A stretch of DNA of 64,000 bases from positions 43,201,812-43,265,811 of the forward strand of contig NC_059502.1 in assembly GCF_914767665.1 (NCBI RefSeq), written 5' to 3'. The notes under the pieces were generated by a model, which was not told the origin of the DNA, did no database searches, and worked only from the letters and a program-made list of their open reading frames with translations. This DNA comes from Harmonia axyridis (Eukaryota > Arthropoda > Insecta > Coleoptera > Coccinellidae). Of the stretch, positions 50,107 to 62,156 are shown piece by piece. The translations under genes and the position numbers were made by a program. The first letter of the stretch is position 1, and each line of letters starts with the position of its first letter.

Positions 50107-50514
50107 CTCTTAACATATGAGTGGCTGAATCTATTTTTTTGACTACTTTTGTATGTTTTAAAGATGTTACATGTGAATCATTAATTTTATTGTCTATTTT
50201 CTCATTCGATATTGTTTTAACATCTTTATCAAATAGACTAGCCCATGATTTTTTCCATACATTTACTGTGGGCTCCTCAATTTTAGATTCATTTTTATTC
50301 GAGATGCTACTTTCAATTTTTTCAATTGTCCTATTGGAAATTGTATCATTTTTGATTATCTCTATATTATCTCTTGCATTAATTTCAACTGTTTTTACAG
50401 CTGAACTAGGGGGAGTTGAAGGTTTCGAATGTTTTCCTGTCATCTCATTCTGGATAAAAGGTTTTGTAATTGATAATCCATTGTAATTGATTACAGATTT
50501 TCTACACTCATTTT
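50107..50514 (-). pseudogene. Usp10: U3 exon 3: open SWASLF exon
   Basis: 408 bp, open from acceptor to donor, with the Ser/Lys/Glu/Asn-rich sequence and KSWASLF. It shows the form of this exon without the stop codons seen in U1 and U2. Confidence 0.85.
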
Positions 50515-50600
50515 CTGAAAAAGTTGATATTAGTTGATTCATTATTATATTACATATTCATATTGACCATGAATAATTCTTTTAAGATCTCTATACTTAC

Positions 50601-50720
50601 TTGCAGAAATTTTTTGTTTAACTCTACAGGGTAATTTGTATTCACTAGAATTGGTAAATAATATATTATTAATAATACCTCTTCTTCTTCTAACTGAGTT
50701 AACTCCAAGAAATGTAGATT
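50601..50720 (-). pseudogene. Usp10: U3 exon 2 with 4-bp deletion
   Basis: It has the same 4-bp loss as U2. It begins NLHFLELTQLEEEEV and then goes out of frame. Confidence 0.75.
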
Positions 50721-50913
50721 CTGAAAAAAAAATAACAATATAATAGTGGAAATCATTTTGGAAATTATAATATTTCTGTATATAGTATATCCAAAGTCCC
50801 TTGAAATGGTCTATAAAAACGCTTGGCCAGAGATAATTGCAAAACAGTCATAAACCAGTAAGGCGAAATTTAGATCCCTCAGTGGAAGCAGAAGGCTGAA
50901 TGATAATGATGTA

Positions 50914-51025
50914 CAGAGTGATTCACCGCGATGGCTTATTGTTTATGGAAAACTAATAATAATGTTGTGCTGAAAATTCAATCAATTTCAGATTACTACC
51001 TTCTTATTTCAAACGGCACACCCAG
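50914..51025. mobile_element. MITE-like element, 112 bp (U3)
   Basis: Same location and ends as in U1, TA flanks (50912-50913 and 51026-51027). The left end reads CAGAGTG. Confidence 0.45.
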
Positions 51026-51683
51026 TATATTATTGCATTATCAGATAGCTTGGTTGATGATAATTTCAGCAATATGGCAATACTTGAGTATAAGCTGAAC
51101 AGTTCATAAGTTGAAGAGATTCCTATAAATATCTAATGAAAAGTTTTTCGGAAAAATCTCAATTTTTTTATTCATTCAGTCAAATTTACGTAGATATAAA
51201 AAGAGAGGGGTCTCAAGCAAACTTTATACTTGAAGAGTTTTCGAGGAAAAACTTCAACTAAGGAAAACTGCAATTTCTCATTGAATGGAGTAGTCTATGA
51301 CTTCCAGAAAACATGAAAAGAAACTAAAAAGTCGAAATTTCTTGAATTGTAATAAATTTTTCGTTTTGAAAGTTGAAAATTCATAAACCAATAAAAAAAA
51401 ACCAACTACATAAAATATAACTGATATTTGAAAATATTCGAATAAATGAAAATATCCCTGAGCTAGTATTAAAAAAATTACCTCCATATTCAAGCAATTA
51501 ATCATTTAAACATGAAACTTTCCACTAGAAATATCACTTCAACAACTGTTTATAAAGTAACTCTTTGAAGAATGTTCGCTAAACTGAGGTTACTTACAAT
51601 TTGTCAACCCGGCATGGTTGACGAACATAGAATATTTTTCTTCTTCTTAACTATGTACAGATCGAGCCATATACCTTATATTA

Positions 51684-51819
51684 GGGGCAAGTTGCACCAT
51701 TTGCCTAAACATTGATTAAAATTCAAACATTGATTAATTTCTGATTTCTTTCGAGAAATCATAGAGTAATCAACGTTTAAATTTTTAATTAATGTTTAGG
51801 CAAATGGTGCAACTGGCCC
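51684..51819. mobile_element. MITE, 136 bp, PIF/Harbinger-like (U3, inner copy)
   Basis: TTA on the left and TTT on the right, with left end GGGGCAAGTTGCACC. These features match the inner copy of U1. Confidence 0.7.
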
Positions 51820-52383
51820 TTTGTCTATTGGGTAAAATATAGAAGTGCGCGTGCGCCGCATATTTTTTTGTTCATCCAGTCAATTTTACGTAGATATAAA
51901 AAGAGAGCGGTCTCAAGCAAATTCTATACTTAAGGAGATTTCGAGGAAAAACTTCAACTAAGGAAAACTGCAATTTCTCATTGAATGGAGTAGTCTATGA
52001 CTTCCAGAAAACATGAAAACAAACTAAAAAGTCGAAATTTCATGAATTGTAATAAATTTTTTGTTATGATGGTTGAAAATCCATAAACCAATAAAAAAAA
52101 ACTAACTACACGAAATATAACTGATATTTGAAAATATTCGAATAAATTAAAACAACCCTAAGCTAGTATTAAAAAAATTACCTCCATATTCAAACAATTT
52201 TCTATTCAAACATGAAACTTTCCACTAGAAATATCACTTCAACAACTGTTTATAAAGTTACTCTTGAAAGAATGTTCGCTAAACTGAGGTTACTTACAAT
52301 TTGTCAACCCGGCATGGTTGACGAACATAGAATATTTTTCTTCTTCTTAACTATGTACAGGTCGAGCCATATACCTAATATTA

Positions 52384-52519
52384 GGGGCCAGTTGCACCAT
52401 TTGCCTAAACATTGATTAAAATTTAAACATTGATTAATTTCTGATTTCTCTTGAGAAATCATAGAGTAATCAACGTTTAAATTTTTAATTAATGTTTAGG
52501 CAAATGGTGCAACTGGCCC
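52384..52519. mobile_element. MITE, 136 bp, PIF/Harbinger-like (U3, outer copy)
   Basis: Perfect TTA flanks (52381-52383 and 52520-52522) and the same inverted ends as the others. Confidence 0.75.
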
Positions 52520-52773
52520 TTAGTCTATTGGGTAGAATATAGAAGTGCGCGTGTGCCTCATATTGAATTTCAATAATAATATATATAATAATAATAATAA
52601 TTTTCAAACAGATAGTTTCCAAACTGTGCTCGAAATAAAAAATTCCAATCCCACAAAATTATCTGTATTTCGTTTCTTCATTTCCAGCTTAATTTTATTG
52701 TAATCTATGGTCCACAGTTCGCATTGAAAAAGTGTCCAGCGGACAGGATAAATAGATGGCGCTAGTGTAGCTA

Positions 52774-52866
52774 GGGGTATATTTGTATTTTGTGGTTTCT
52801 GTAATCTGCATTCCGTGGTTTCATTTTAAGCGTGGTTATATTCATAGATAAATACAAATGTACCCC
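52774..52866. mobile_element. MITE-like inverted-repeat element, 93 bp (U3)
   Basis: A complete copy of the element at 22810-22902, with ends GGGGTATATTTGTATT and AATACAAATGTACCCC and flanks CTA and TTA. Confidence 0.55.
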
Positions 52867-53169
52867 TTATATATGGTTATAATTGATTCTGATAGATGTG
52901 GCAAGCTGAAAAATAAATATTAAATTCTGTTGATAATTATAACATAGGTAATGAGAAAACCATTGTCTGTTGATATTTCGACATTTCGATCTTTAGTGGA
53001 ATATAACAATTATGTTAAATTATTATATTTACTTTAATATTATTTTTGTGTCTCCCGACCAAAGTACAAATTTCCGAAATTATTTTTTGTTCCCGATAAT
53101 AGGGACATTCGATCTGCCAACCCAAGAAAGCGAACATACTTTTGTTGGATAGCACATATGCCTACTCAT

Positions 53170-53245
53170 GCGTTTCGTCCCTGGCACACACACCGGACTC
53201 ATGAGTGTGACTTTGGTATAATTGTGTGTGCCGTGTCACAGACGC
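53170..53245 (-). ncRNA. Hammerhead ribozyme motif (U3), core mutated
   Basis: The same 76-nt layout with a perfect 6-bp stem I (UGUGAC/GUCACA), but the core reads CUCAUGA instead of CUGAUGA. That G is invariant in hammerheads, so this copy is expected to be inactive. Confidence 0.8.
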
Positions 53246-53265
53246 TTGGGGAATTTATTATTATC

Positions 53266-53347
53266 GGGAGCCGCCGGGACTCGAACCCGGCACCTTGTCG
53301 CATCTCGGTGAGTGAGTCTACCTCTTAACGTCTAGGCTACCGAATGC
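53266..53347 (-). mobile_element. tRNA-like head of the hammerhead element (U3)
   Basis: Intact B box GGTTCGAGTCC and A-box-like TAGCCTAGACG, as in U1 and U2. Confidence 0.65.
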
Positions 53348-53658
53348 TGTGTTTATTGTTGCTATGTGGAGCTTTATGAGAAGCCGCCACACTTTCATCC
53401 TTTTTGAAGTTTTCTATGAAATTCACCTTAGAACATAGAATATACTCTAAGAAATTAGCCTTCTAGCTATTCAGTGAATAGTTTTCTATTCAGTGAGTAG
53501 TTGATATTTATGAATATTCGTTACTATTCACTGATGATGATTAGATAGTTGAGTAATTAATTATTTGTGAAGTTACGAATGAAAGTTTGAATGATCACTT
53601 TTCAGGAATAATTGAAAAAAGATATTGAAATTGGAGATCACATATGTTGAAATTGATA

Positions 53659-54570
53659 GATACAATTGAATTATTATTATTCATTTCATAGTAGAAACTG
53701 GTATTCGTCCGAAGAAACATGAATAGAATTGGGATTTTATAAATAAAAAAATATAAAAATTGAATATAAGATTCTAACATATGAATTTAGCAATAAAGAG
53801 TTCTAATAATGACAATATGAGATTCTACATTCGAAAATTAATGCCGTCTTTTTAATCGATTGCAGAGTTCATTCATTTGAAACCTCGCTTTCATATTTCA
53901 TATGCATTGTCATTTCTAGACATTACTCTATTTCATTGGTCGATTATTCATTGTTTGATTCTGAATTGCGAAACGACGAATTTTTCTATTCTTTTAAATC
54001 TGAGGTCTAAAAATGTAAAAGAATTGAATAGACTTGACCAATCCTTATTCAGAAGCAAATTTTAGAGGTTTTAGGCATGTAGATTAGTAAATGGTGGAAC
54101 ATCCAAAATGTTACCAAATCGAGGCCTATGCCATTGAATAGTTGGTATCCCAGACAATCGAAACTATAAGCGTACACCAGATGTAAATTATAAGCACAGA
54201 CCTTTAACTGTAGTAAGAGAGAAATTCAATATATTCTGAGTTCTCATGTCTAATATCCAGGATGATAAAATTCAAAGAAATCCAATTTGACCTTGGACAG
54301 AACTTTTTTTTGAGTAATTATTCAACTAAGTTTTGATTTTCAAGTGAATTAGAGGACCAATAGAAGAAAGAAATTTTATAGTAATCAGAGACGAGAATTC
54401 TCCAAAAAAATTGTTCTGACCCAGGAAAAAAAATAATAGGTTATAAAACGGAAATTAATGAGTGTTTTGTTTTGGGTCATTATAGATATAGGTTAATTCA
54501 GAGTTCATGACTGGTATATTTGTGATTTTTGTGAAACAAAAAAAAATTACATGATTCGAGTGCATGAGGT
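53659..54570 (+). repeat. Unit U4, left part (segment X)
   Basis: Colinear with 17269-18178, then cut at GTGCATGAGGT and joined to satellite A. No gene is in it. Confidence 0.93.
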
Positions 54571-56222
54571 AAACAAATGAAATCAACAACAGAAGTCAGT
54601 CGTGCATTTGTGGTTACAGCAGCAATTGACCTTACCACGTGGGAGATTATAGCTACCTGCGAGACATCCGAGTCCAAGAAAATCAACAATGTGGAATGGC
54701 CTACTTGGATAATTGTTGATTAAACAAAAAAAAGGAAATAAGAACAGTCCTTTATACCAAAGTGGTTTCCTTAGACACGTGTGTCAAGCTTTCATCCCTC
54801 AGCAATACGACAAAAAGTGTTAGAGTAAGAAACATTGAAGGAAATAACAAACGAATGAAATCAACAACAGAAGTCAACCGTCCAGTTTTGGTTACAGCAG
54901 CAATTGACCTTACCACGTGGGAGGAAATCAAAAATGTGGAATGGCTTAATAAGAAACATTGGAGGAAATAACAAACAAATGAAATCAACAACAGAAGTCA
55001 GCCGTCCAGTTTTGGTTACAGCAGCAATTGACCTTACCAATTGAGAGATTGTAGCTACATGCGTGACATCCGAGACCAAGAAAAACAACAATGTGAAATG
55101 GCTTACTTGGATAATTGTTCATTAAACGAAAAGAAGAGAATAAGAACAGTCCCTTATATCAATGTGGTTTCCTTAGACACGTGTGTCAAGCTTTCGTCTC
55201 TGTGCAATACGATAAAAAGTGTTAGAATGAGGAAGATTGAAGGAAATAACAAACAAATGAAATCAACAATAGAAGTCAGTCGTGCATTTGTGGTTACAGC
55301 AGCAATTGACCTTACCAATTGAGAGATTATAGCTACCTGCGTGACATCCGAGACCAAGAAAAACAACAATGTGAAATGGCTTACTTGGATAATTGTTCAT
55401 TAAACAAAAAGAAGAGAATAAGAAAAGTCCCTTATATGAATGTGGTTTCCTTAGACACGTGTGTCAAGCTTTCGTCTCTGTGCAATACGATGAAAAGTGT
55501 TAGAATGAGGAAGATTGAAGGAAATAACAAACGAATGAAATCAACAACAGAAGTCAGTCGTGCATTTGTGGTTACAGCAGCAATTGACCTCACCAAATGA
55601 GAGATTATAGCTACCTGCGTGACATCCGAGACCAAGAAAAACAACAATGTGAAATGGCTTACTTGGATAATTGTTCATCAAACAAAAAGAAGAGAATAAG
55701 AACAGTCCATTATATCAATGTGGTTTCCTTAGACACGTGTGTCAAGCTTTCGTCCCTGTGCAATACGATGAAAAGTGTTAGAATGAGAAACATTGAATTC
55801 AATAACAAACAAATGAAATCAACAACAGAAGTCAGCCGTCCATTTATTGTTAAAGCAGCAATTGATCTTACCACGTGGGAGATTATAGCTACCTGCGTGA
55901 CATCCGAGTCCAAGAAAACCAACAATGTGAAATGGCTTATCTGGATAATTGTTCATCTAACAGAAAAAAGGGAATAAGAACAGTCCCTCATACCGGTGTG
56001 GATTCCTTAGACACGTGTGTCAAGCTTTCGTCCGTGTGCAATACGATGAAAAGTGTTAGAATGAGAAACATTGAAGGAAATATCAAACAAATGAAATCAA
56101 CAACAGAAGTCAGTCGTGCATTTATGGTTACAGCTGCAATTGACCTTACCAATTGAGAGATTGTAGCTACATGCGTGACATCCGAGTCCAAAAAAATCAA
56201 CAATGTGAAATGGCTTATCTGG

Positions 56223-59200
56223 ATAATTGTTCATCTAACAGAAAGAAGGGAATAAGAACAGTCCCTCATACCGGTGTGGATTCCTTAGACACGTGTGTCA
56301 AGCTTTCGTCCGTGTGCAATACGATGAAAAGTGTTAGAATGAGAAACATTGGAGGAAATAACAAACAAATGAAATCAACAACAGAAGTCAGCCGTCCAGT
56401 TTTGGTTACAGCAGCAATTGACCTTACCAATTGAGAGATTGTAGCTACATGCGTGACATCCGAGACCAAGAAAAACAACAATGTGAAATGGCTTACTTGG
56501 ATAATTTTTCATTAAACGAAAAGAAGAGAATAAGAACAGTCCCTTATATCAAAGTGGTTTCCTTAGACACGTGTGTCAAGCTTTCGTCTCTGTGCAATAC
56601 GATAAAAAGTGTTAGAATGAGGAAGATTGAAGGAAATAACAAACAAATGAAATCAACAATAGAAGTCAGTCGTGCATTTGTGGTTACAGCAGCAATTGAC
56701 CTTACCAATTGAGAGATTATAGCTACCTGCGTGACATCCGAGACCAAGAAAAACAACAATGTGAAATGGCTTACTTGGATAATTGTTCATTAAACAAAAA
56801 GAAGAGAATAAGAAAAGTCCCTTATATGAATGTGGTTTCCTTAGACACGTGTGTCAAGCTTTCGTCTCTGTGCAATACGATGAAAAGTGTTAGAATGAGG
56901 AAGATTGAAGGAAATAACAAACGAATGAAATCAACAACAGAAGTCAGACGTGCATTTGTGGTTACAGCAGCAATTGACCTCACCAAATGAGAGATTATAG
57001 CTACCTGCGTGACATCCGAGACCATAAAAAACAACAATGTGAAATGGCTTACTTGGATAATTGTTCATCAAACAAAAAGAAGAGAATAAGAACAGTCCAT
57101 TATATCAATGTGGTTTCCTTAGACACGTGTGTCAAGCTTTCGTCCCTGTGCAATACGATGAAAAGTGTTAGAATGAGAAACATTGAATTCAGTAACAAAC
57201 AAATGAAATCAACAACAGAAGTCAGCCGTCCATTTATTGTTAAAGCAGCAATTGATCTTACCACGTGGGAGATTATAGCTACCTGCGTGACATCCGAGTC
57301 CAAGAAAATCAACAATGTGAAATGGCTTATCTGGATAATTGTTCATCTAACAGAAAAAAGGGAATAAGAACAGTCCCTCATACCGGTGTGGATTCCTTAG
57401 ACACGTGTGTCAAGCTTTCGTCCGTGTGCAATACGATGAACAGTGTTAGAATGAGAAACATTGAAGGAAATATCAAACAAATGAAATCAACAACAGAAGT
57501 CAGTCGTGCATTTATGGTTACAGCAGCAATTGACCTTACCACGTGGGAGATTATAGCAACCTGCGTGACATCCGAGTCCAAGAAAATCAACAATGTGGAA
57601 TGGCTTACTTGGATAATTGTTGATTAAACAAAAAAAAGGGAATAAGAACAGTCCCTCATACCAAAGTGGTTTTCTCAGACACGTGTGTCAAGCTTTCGTC
57701 CCTGTGCAATACGATGAAAAGTGTTAGAATGAGAAACATAGAAGGAAATAACAAACAAATGAAATCAACAACAGAAGTCAGTCGTGCATTTGTGGTTACA
57801 GCAGCAATTGACCTTACCACGTGGGAGATTATAGCTAGCTGCGTGATATCCTAATCCAAGAAAATAAACAATGTGGAATGGCTTACTTGGATAATTGTTC
57901 ATCAAAAAGAAAAAAGGGAAGAAGAGCAGTCCCTCATACCAAAGTGGTTTCCTTAGACACGTGTGTCAAGCTTTCGTCACTGTGCAATACGATGAAAAGT
58001 GTTAGAATGAGAAACATTGAAGAAAATAACAAACGAATTAAATCAACAACAGAAGTCAGTCGTGCATTTGTGGTTACAGCAGCAATTGACCTTACCACAT
58101 GGGAGATTATAGCTACCTGAGTGACATCGGAGTCCAAGATAATCAACAATGTGGAATGGCTTACTTGGATAATTGTTCATTAAACAAGAAGAAGGGAATA
58201 AGAACAGTCCCTCATACCAAAGTGGTTTCCTTAGACACGCGTGTCAAGCTTTCGTCCCTGTGCAATACGATGAAAAGTGTTAGATAATTGTTCATCTAAC
58301 AGAAAGAAGGGAATAAGAACAGTCCCTCATACCGGTGTGGATTCCTTAGACACGTGTGTCAAGCTTTCGTCCGTGTGCAATACGATGAAAAGTGTTAGAA
58401 TGAGAAACATTGGAGGAAATAACAAACAAATGAAATCAACAACAGAAGTCAGCCGTCCAGTTTTGGTTACAGCAGCAATTGACCTTACCAATTGAGAGAT
58501 TGTAGCTACATGCGTGACATCCGAGACCAAGAAAAACAACAATGTGAAATGGCTTACTTGGATAATTTTTCATTAAACGAAAAGAAGAGAATAAGAACAG
58601 TCCCTTATATCAAAGTGGTTTCCTTAGACACGTGTGTCAAGCTTTCGTCTCTGTGCAATACGATAAAAAGTGTTAGAATGAGGAAGATTGAAGGAAATAA
58701 CAAACAAATGAAATCAACAATAGAAGTCAGTCGTGCATTTGTGGTTACAGCAGCAATTGACCTTACCAATTGAGAGATTATAGCTACCTGCGTGACATCC
58801 GAGACCAAGAAAAACAACAATGTGAAATGGCTTACTTGGATAATTGTTCATTAAACAAAAAGAAGAGAATAAGAAAAGTCCCTTATATGAATGTGGTTTC
58901 CTTAGACACGTGTGTCAAGCTTTCGTCTCTGTGCAATACGATGAAAAGTGTTAGAATGAGGAAGATTGAAGGAAATAACAAACGAATGAAATCAACAACA
59001 GAAGTCAGACGTGCATTTGTGGTTACAGCAGCAATTGACCTCACCAAATGAGAGATTATAGCTACCTGCGTGACATCCGAGACCATAAAAAACAACAATG
59101 TGAAATGGCTTACTTGGATAATTGTTCATCAAACAAAAAGAAGAGAATAAGAACAGTCCATTATATCAATGTGGTTTCCTTAGACACGTGTGTCAAGCTT

Positions 59201-60344
59201 TCGTCCCTGTGCAATACGATGAAAAGTGTTAGAATGAGAAACATTGAATTCAATAACAAACAAATGAAATCAACAACAGAAGTCAGCCGTCCATTTATTG
59301 TTAAAGCAGCAATTGATCTTACCACGTGGGAGATTATAGCTACCTGCGTGACATCCGAGTCCAAGAAAATCAACAATGTGAAATGGCTTATCTGGATAAT
59401 TGTTCATCTAACAGAAAAAAGGGAATAAGAACAGTCCCTCATACCGGTGTGGATTCCTTAGACACGTGTGTCAAGCTTTCGTCCGTGTGCAATACGATGA
59501 AAAGTGTTAGAATGAGAAACATTGAAGGAAATATCAAACAAATGAAATCAACAACAGAAGTCAGTCGTGCATTTATGGTTACAGCAGCAATTGACCTTAC
59601 CACGTGGGAGATTATAGCAACCTGCGTGACATCCGAGTCCAAGAAAATCAACAATGTGGAATGGCTTACTTGGATAATTGTTGATTAAACAAAAAAAAGG
59701 GAATAAGAACAGTCCCTCATACCAAAGTGGTTTTCTCAGACACGTGTGTCAAGCTTTCGTCCCTGTGCAATACGATGAAAAGTGTTAGAATGAGAAACAT
59801 AGAAGGAAATAACAAACAAATGAAATCAACAACAGAAGTCAGTCGTGCATTTGTGGTTACAGCAGCAATTGACCTTACCACGTGGGAGATTATAGCTAGC
59901 TGCGTGATATCCTAATCCAAGAAAATAAACAATGTGGAATGGCTTACTTGGATAATTGTTCATCAAAAAGAAAAAAGGGAAGAAGAGCAGTCCCTCATAC
60001 CAAAGTGGTTTCCTTAGACACGTGTGTCAAGCTTTCGTCACTGTGCAATACGATGAAAAGTGTTAGAATGAGAAACATTGAAGAAAATAACAAACGAATT
60101 AAATCAACAACAGAAGTCAGTCGTGCATTTGTGGTTACAGCAGCAATTGACCTTACCACATGGGAGATTATAGCTACCTGCGTGACATCGGAGTCCAAGA
60201 TAATCAACAATGTGGAATGGCTTACTTGGATAATTGTTCATTAAACAAGAAGAAGGGAATAAGAACAGTCCCTCATACCAAAGTGGTTTCCTTAGACACG
60301 CGTGTCAAGCTTTCGTCCCTGTGCAATACGATGAAAAGTGTAAG
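56223..60344 (+). repeat. 2061-bp higher-order duplication in satellite A
   Basis: 56223-58283 is repeated at 58284-60344 almost without change. 2061 is 7 monomers plus 115 bp, so the joint at 58283/58284 (GTGTTAG then ATAATTGTTCATC) fuses two monomers out of register and makes a short one. This is the trace of unequal exchange at non-equivalent positions. Confidence 0.85.
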
Positions 60345-62156
60345 AATGAGAAACATTGAAGGAAATAACAAACAAATCAAATCAACAACAGAAGTCAGTC
60401 GTGCATTTGTGATTACAGCAGCAATTGACCTTACCACGTGGGAGATTATAGCTACCTGCGTGACATCCGAGTCCAAGAAAATCAACAATGTGGAATGGCT
60501 TACTTGGATAATTGATCATTATACAGAAAGAATGAAGTAAGAACAGTCCCTTATACCAATGTGGTTTCCATAGACACGTGTGTCAAGCTTTCGTCCCTGT
60601 GCAATACGATGAAAAGTGTTAGAATGAGAAACATTGAATTCAATAACAAACAAATGAAATCAACAACAGAAGTCAGCCGTCCATTTATTGTTAAAGCAGC
60701 AATTGATCTTACCACGTGGGAGATTATAGCTACCTGCGTGACATCCGAGTCCAAGAAAATCAACAATGTGAAATGGCTTATCTGGATAATTGTTCATCTA
60801 ACAGAAAAAAGGGAATAAGAACAGTCCCTCATACCGGTGTGGATTCCTTGGACACGTGTGTCAAGCTTTCGTCCGTGTGCAATACGATGAACAGTGTTAG
60901 AATGAGAAACATTGAAGGAAATATCAAACAAATGAAATCAACAACAGAAGTCAGTCGTGCATTTATGGTTACAGCAGCAATTGACCTTACCACGTGGGAG
61001 ATTATAGCAACCTGCGTGACATCCGAGTCCAAGAAAATCAACAATGTGGAATGGCTTACTTGGATAATTGTTGATTAAACAAAAAAAAGGGAATAAGAAC
61101 AGTCCCTCATACCAAAGTGGTTTTCTCAGACACGTGTGTCAAGCTTTCGTCCCTGTGCAATACGATGAAAAGTGTTAGAATGAGAAACATAGAAGGAAAT
61201 AACAAACAAATGAAATCAACAACAGAAGTCAGTCGTGCATTTGTGGTTACAGCAGCAATTGACCTTACCACGTGGGAGATTATAGCTAGCTGCGTGATAT
61301 CCTAGTCCAAGAAAATAAACAATGTGGAATGGCTTACTTGGATAATTGTTCATCAAAAAGAAAAAAGGGAAGAAGAGCAGTCCCTCATACCAAAGTGGTT
61401 TCCTTAGACACGTGTGTCAAGCTTTCGTCACTGTGCAATACGATGAAAAGTGTTAGAATGAGAAACATTGAAGAAAATAACAAATGAATTAAATCAACAA
61501 CAGAAGTCAGTCGTGCATTTGTGGTTACAGCAGCAATTGACCTTACCACGTGGGAGATTATAGCTACCTGCGTGACATCCGAGTCCAAGATAATCAACAA
61601 TGTGGAATGGCTTACTTGGATAATTGTTCATTAAACAAGAAGAAGGGAATAAGAACAGTCCCTCATACCAAAGTGGTTTCCTTAGACACGCGTGTCAAGC
61701 TTTCGTCCCTGTGCAATACGATGAAAAGTGTTAGAATGAGAAACATTGAAGGAAATAACAAACAAATCAAATCAACAACAGAAGTCAGTCGTGCATTTGT
61801 GATTACAGCAGCAATTGACCTTACCACGTGGGAGATTATAGCTACCTGCGTGACATCCGAGTCCAAGAAAATCAACAATGTGGAATGGCTTACTTGGATA
61901 ATTGATCATTATACAGAAAGAATGAAGTAAGAACAGTCCCTTATACCAATGTGGTTTCCATAGACACGTGTGTCAAGCTTTCGTCCCTGTGCAATACGAT
62001 GAAAAGTGTTAGAATGAGAAACATTGAAGAAAATAACAAACGAATGAAATCAACAACAGAAGTCGGTCGTGCGTTTGTGGTTACAGCAGCAATTGACCTT
62101 ACCACGTGGGAGATTATAGCTACCTGCGTGACATCTGAGTCCAAGAAAATCAACAA
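59161..62156 (+). repeat. Five-monomer (1390-bp) higher-order repeat in satellite A
   Basis: The monomer series starting near 59161 recurs with an offset of 1390 bp (59439/60829, 59727/61117, 59995/61385, 60273/61663). The same 1390-bp spacing relates 55154-55988 to 56544-57378. Confidence 0.8.

Larger units (their letters stand above)
48670..52187 (-). pseudogene. Usp10: USP10-like copy in U3 (broken)
   Basis: Exons are at 52182-52187 (or 51482-51487), 50601-50720, 50107-50514, 49707-49908 and 48670-49626. Lesions: 4-bp deletion in exon 2 (shared with U2); TAA at 49889-49891 in exon 4 (Lys186, own); 1-bp deletion at about 49349 in exon 5 (codon 340, own); TAG at 48781-48783 (Trp529, shared with U1). 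Exon 3 is fully open and Ser81 is TCA. The catalytic Cys is present (TGT at 49829-49831), but the Gly before the catalytic His is Glu (YEHYIADTF). As read it is a pseudogene. Confidence 0.92.
51161..52561. repeat. Tandem duplication of the 0.7-kb promoter/exon-1 segment (U3)
   Basis: Two copies offset by 700 bp, as in U1, each with an ATGGAG exon (51482-51487 and 52182-52187), the GTCAACC-6-GGTTGAC motif and a MITE. U1 and U3 share differences between inner and outer copies (for example the TTT right flank of the inner MITE), so the duplication is older than the split of U1 and U3. Confidence 0.9.
47220..53658 (+). repeat. Segmental unit U3 (complete, 6.44 kb)
   Basis: Colinear with U1 throughout, including the duplicated 0.7-kb promoter segment and all small elements. 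It is bounded by ATAGATACAATTGAATTG at 47220 and ATAGATACAATTGAATTA at 53659. Confidence 0.95.

Noticed and set aside
51278..51505. 75-residue minus-strand frame upstream of exon 2 in U3
   Set aside because: It reads through the first-exon donor into intron 1 and is not kept in U1 or U2.
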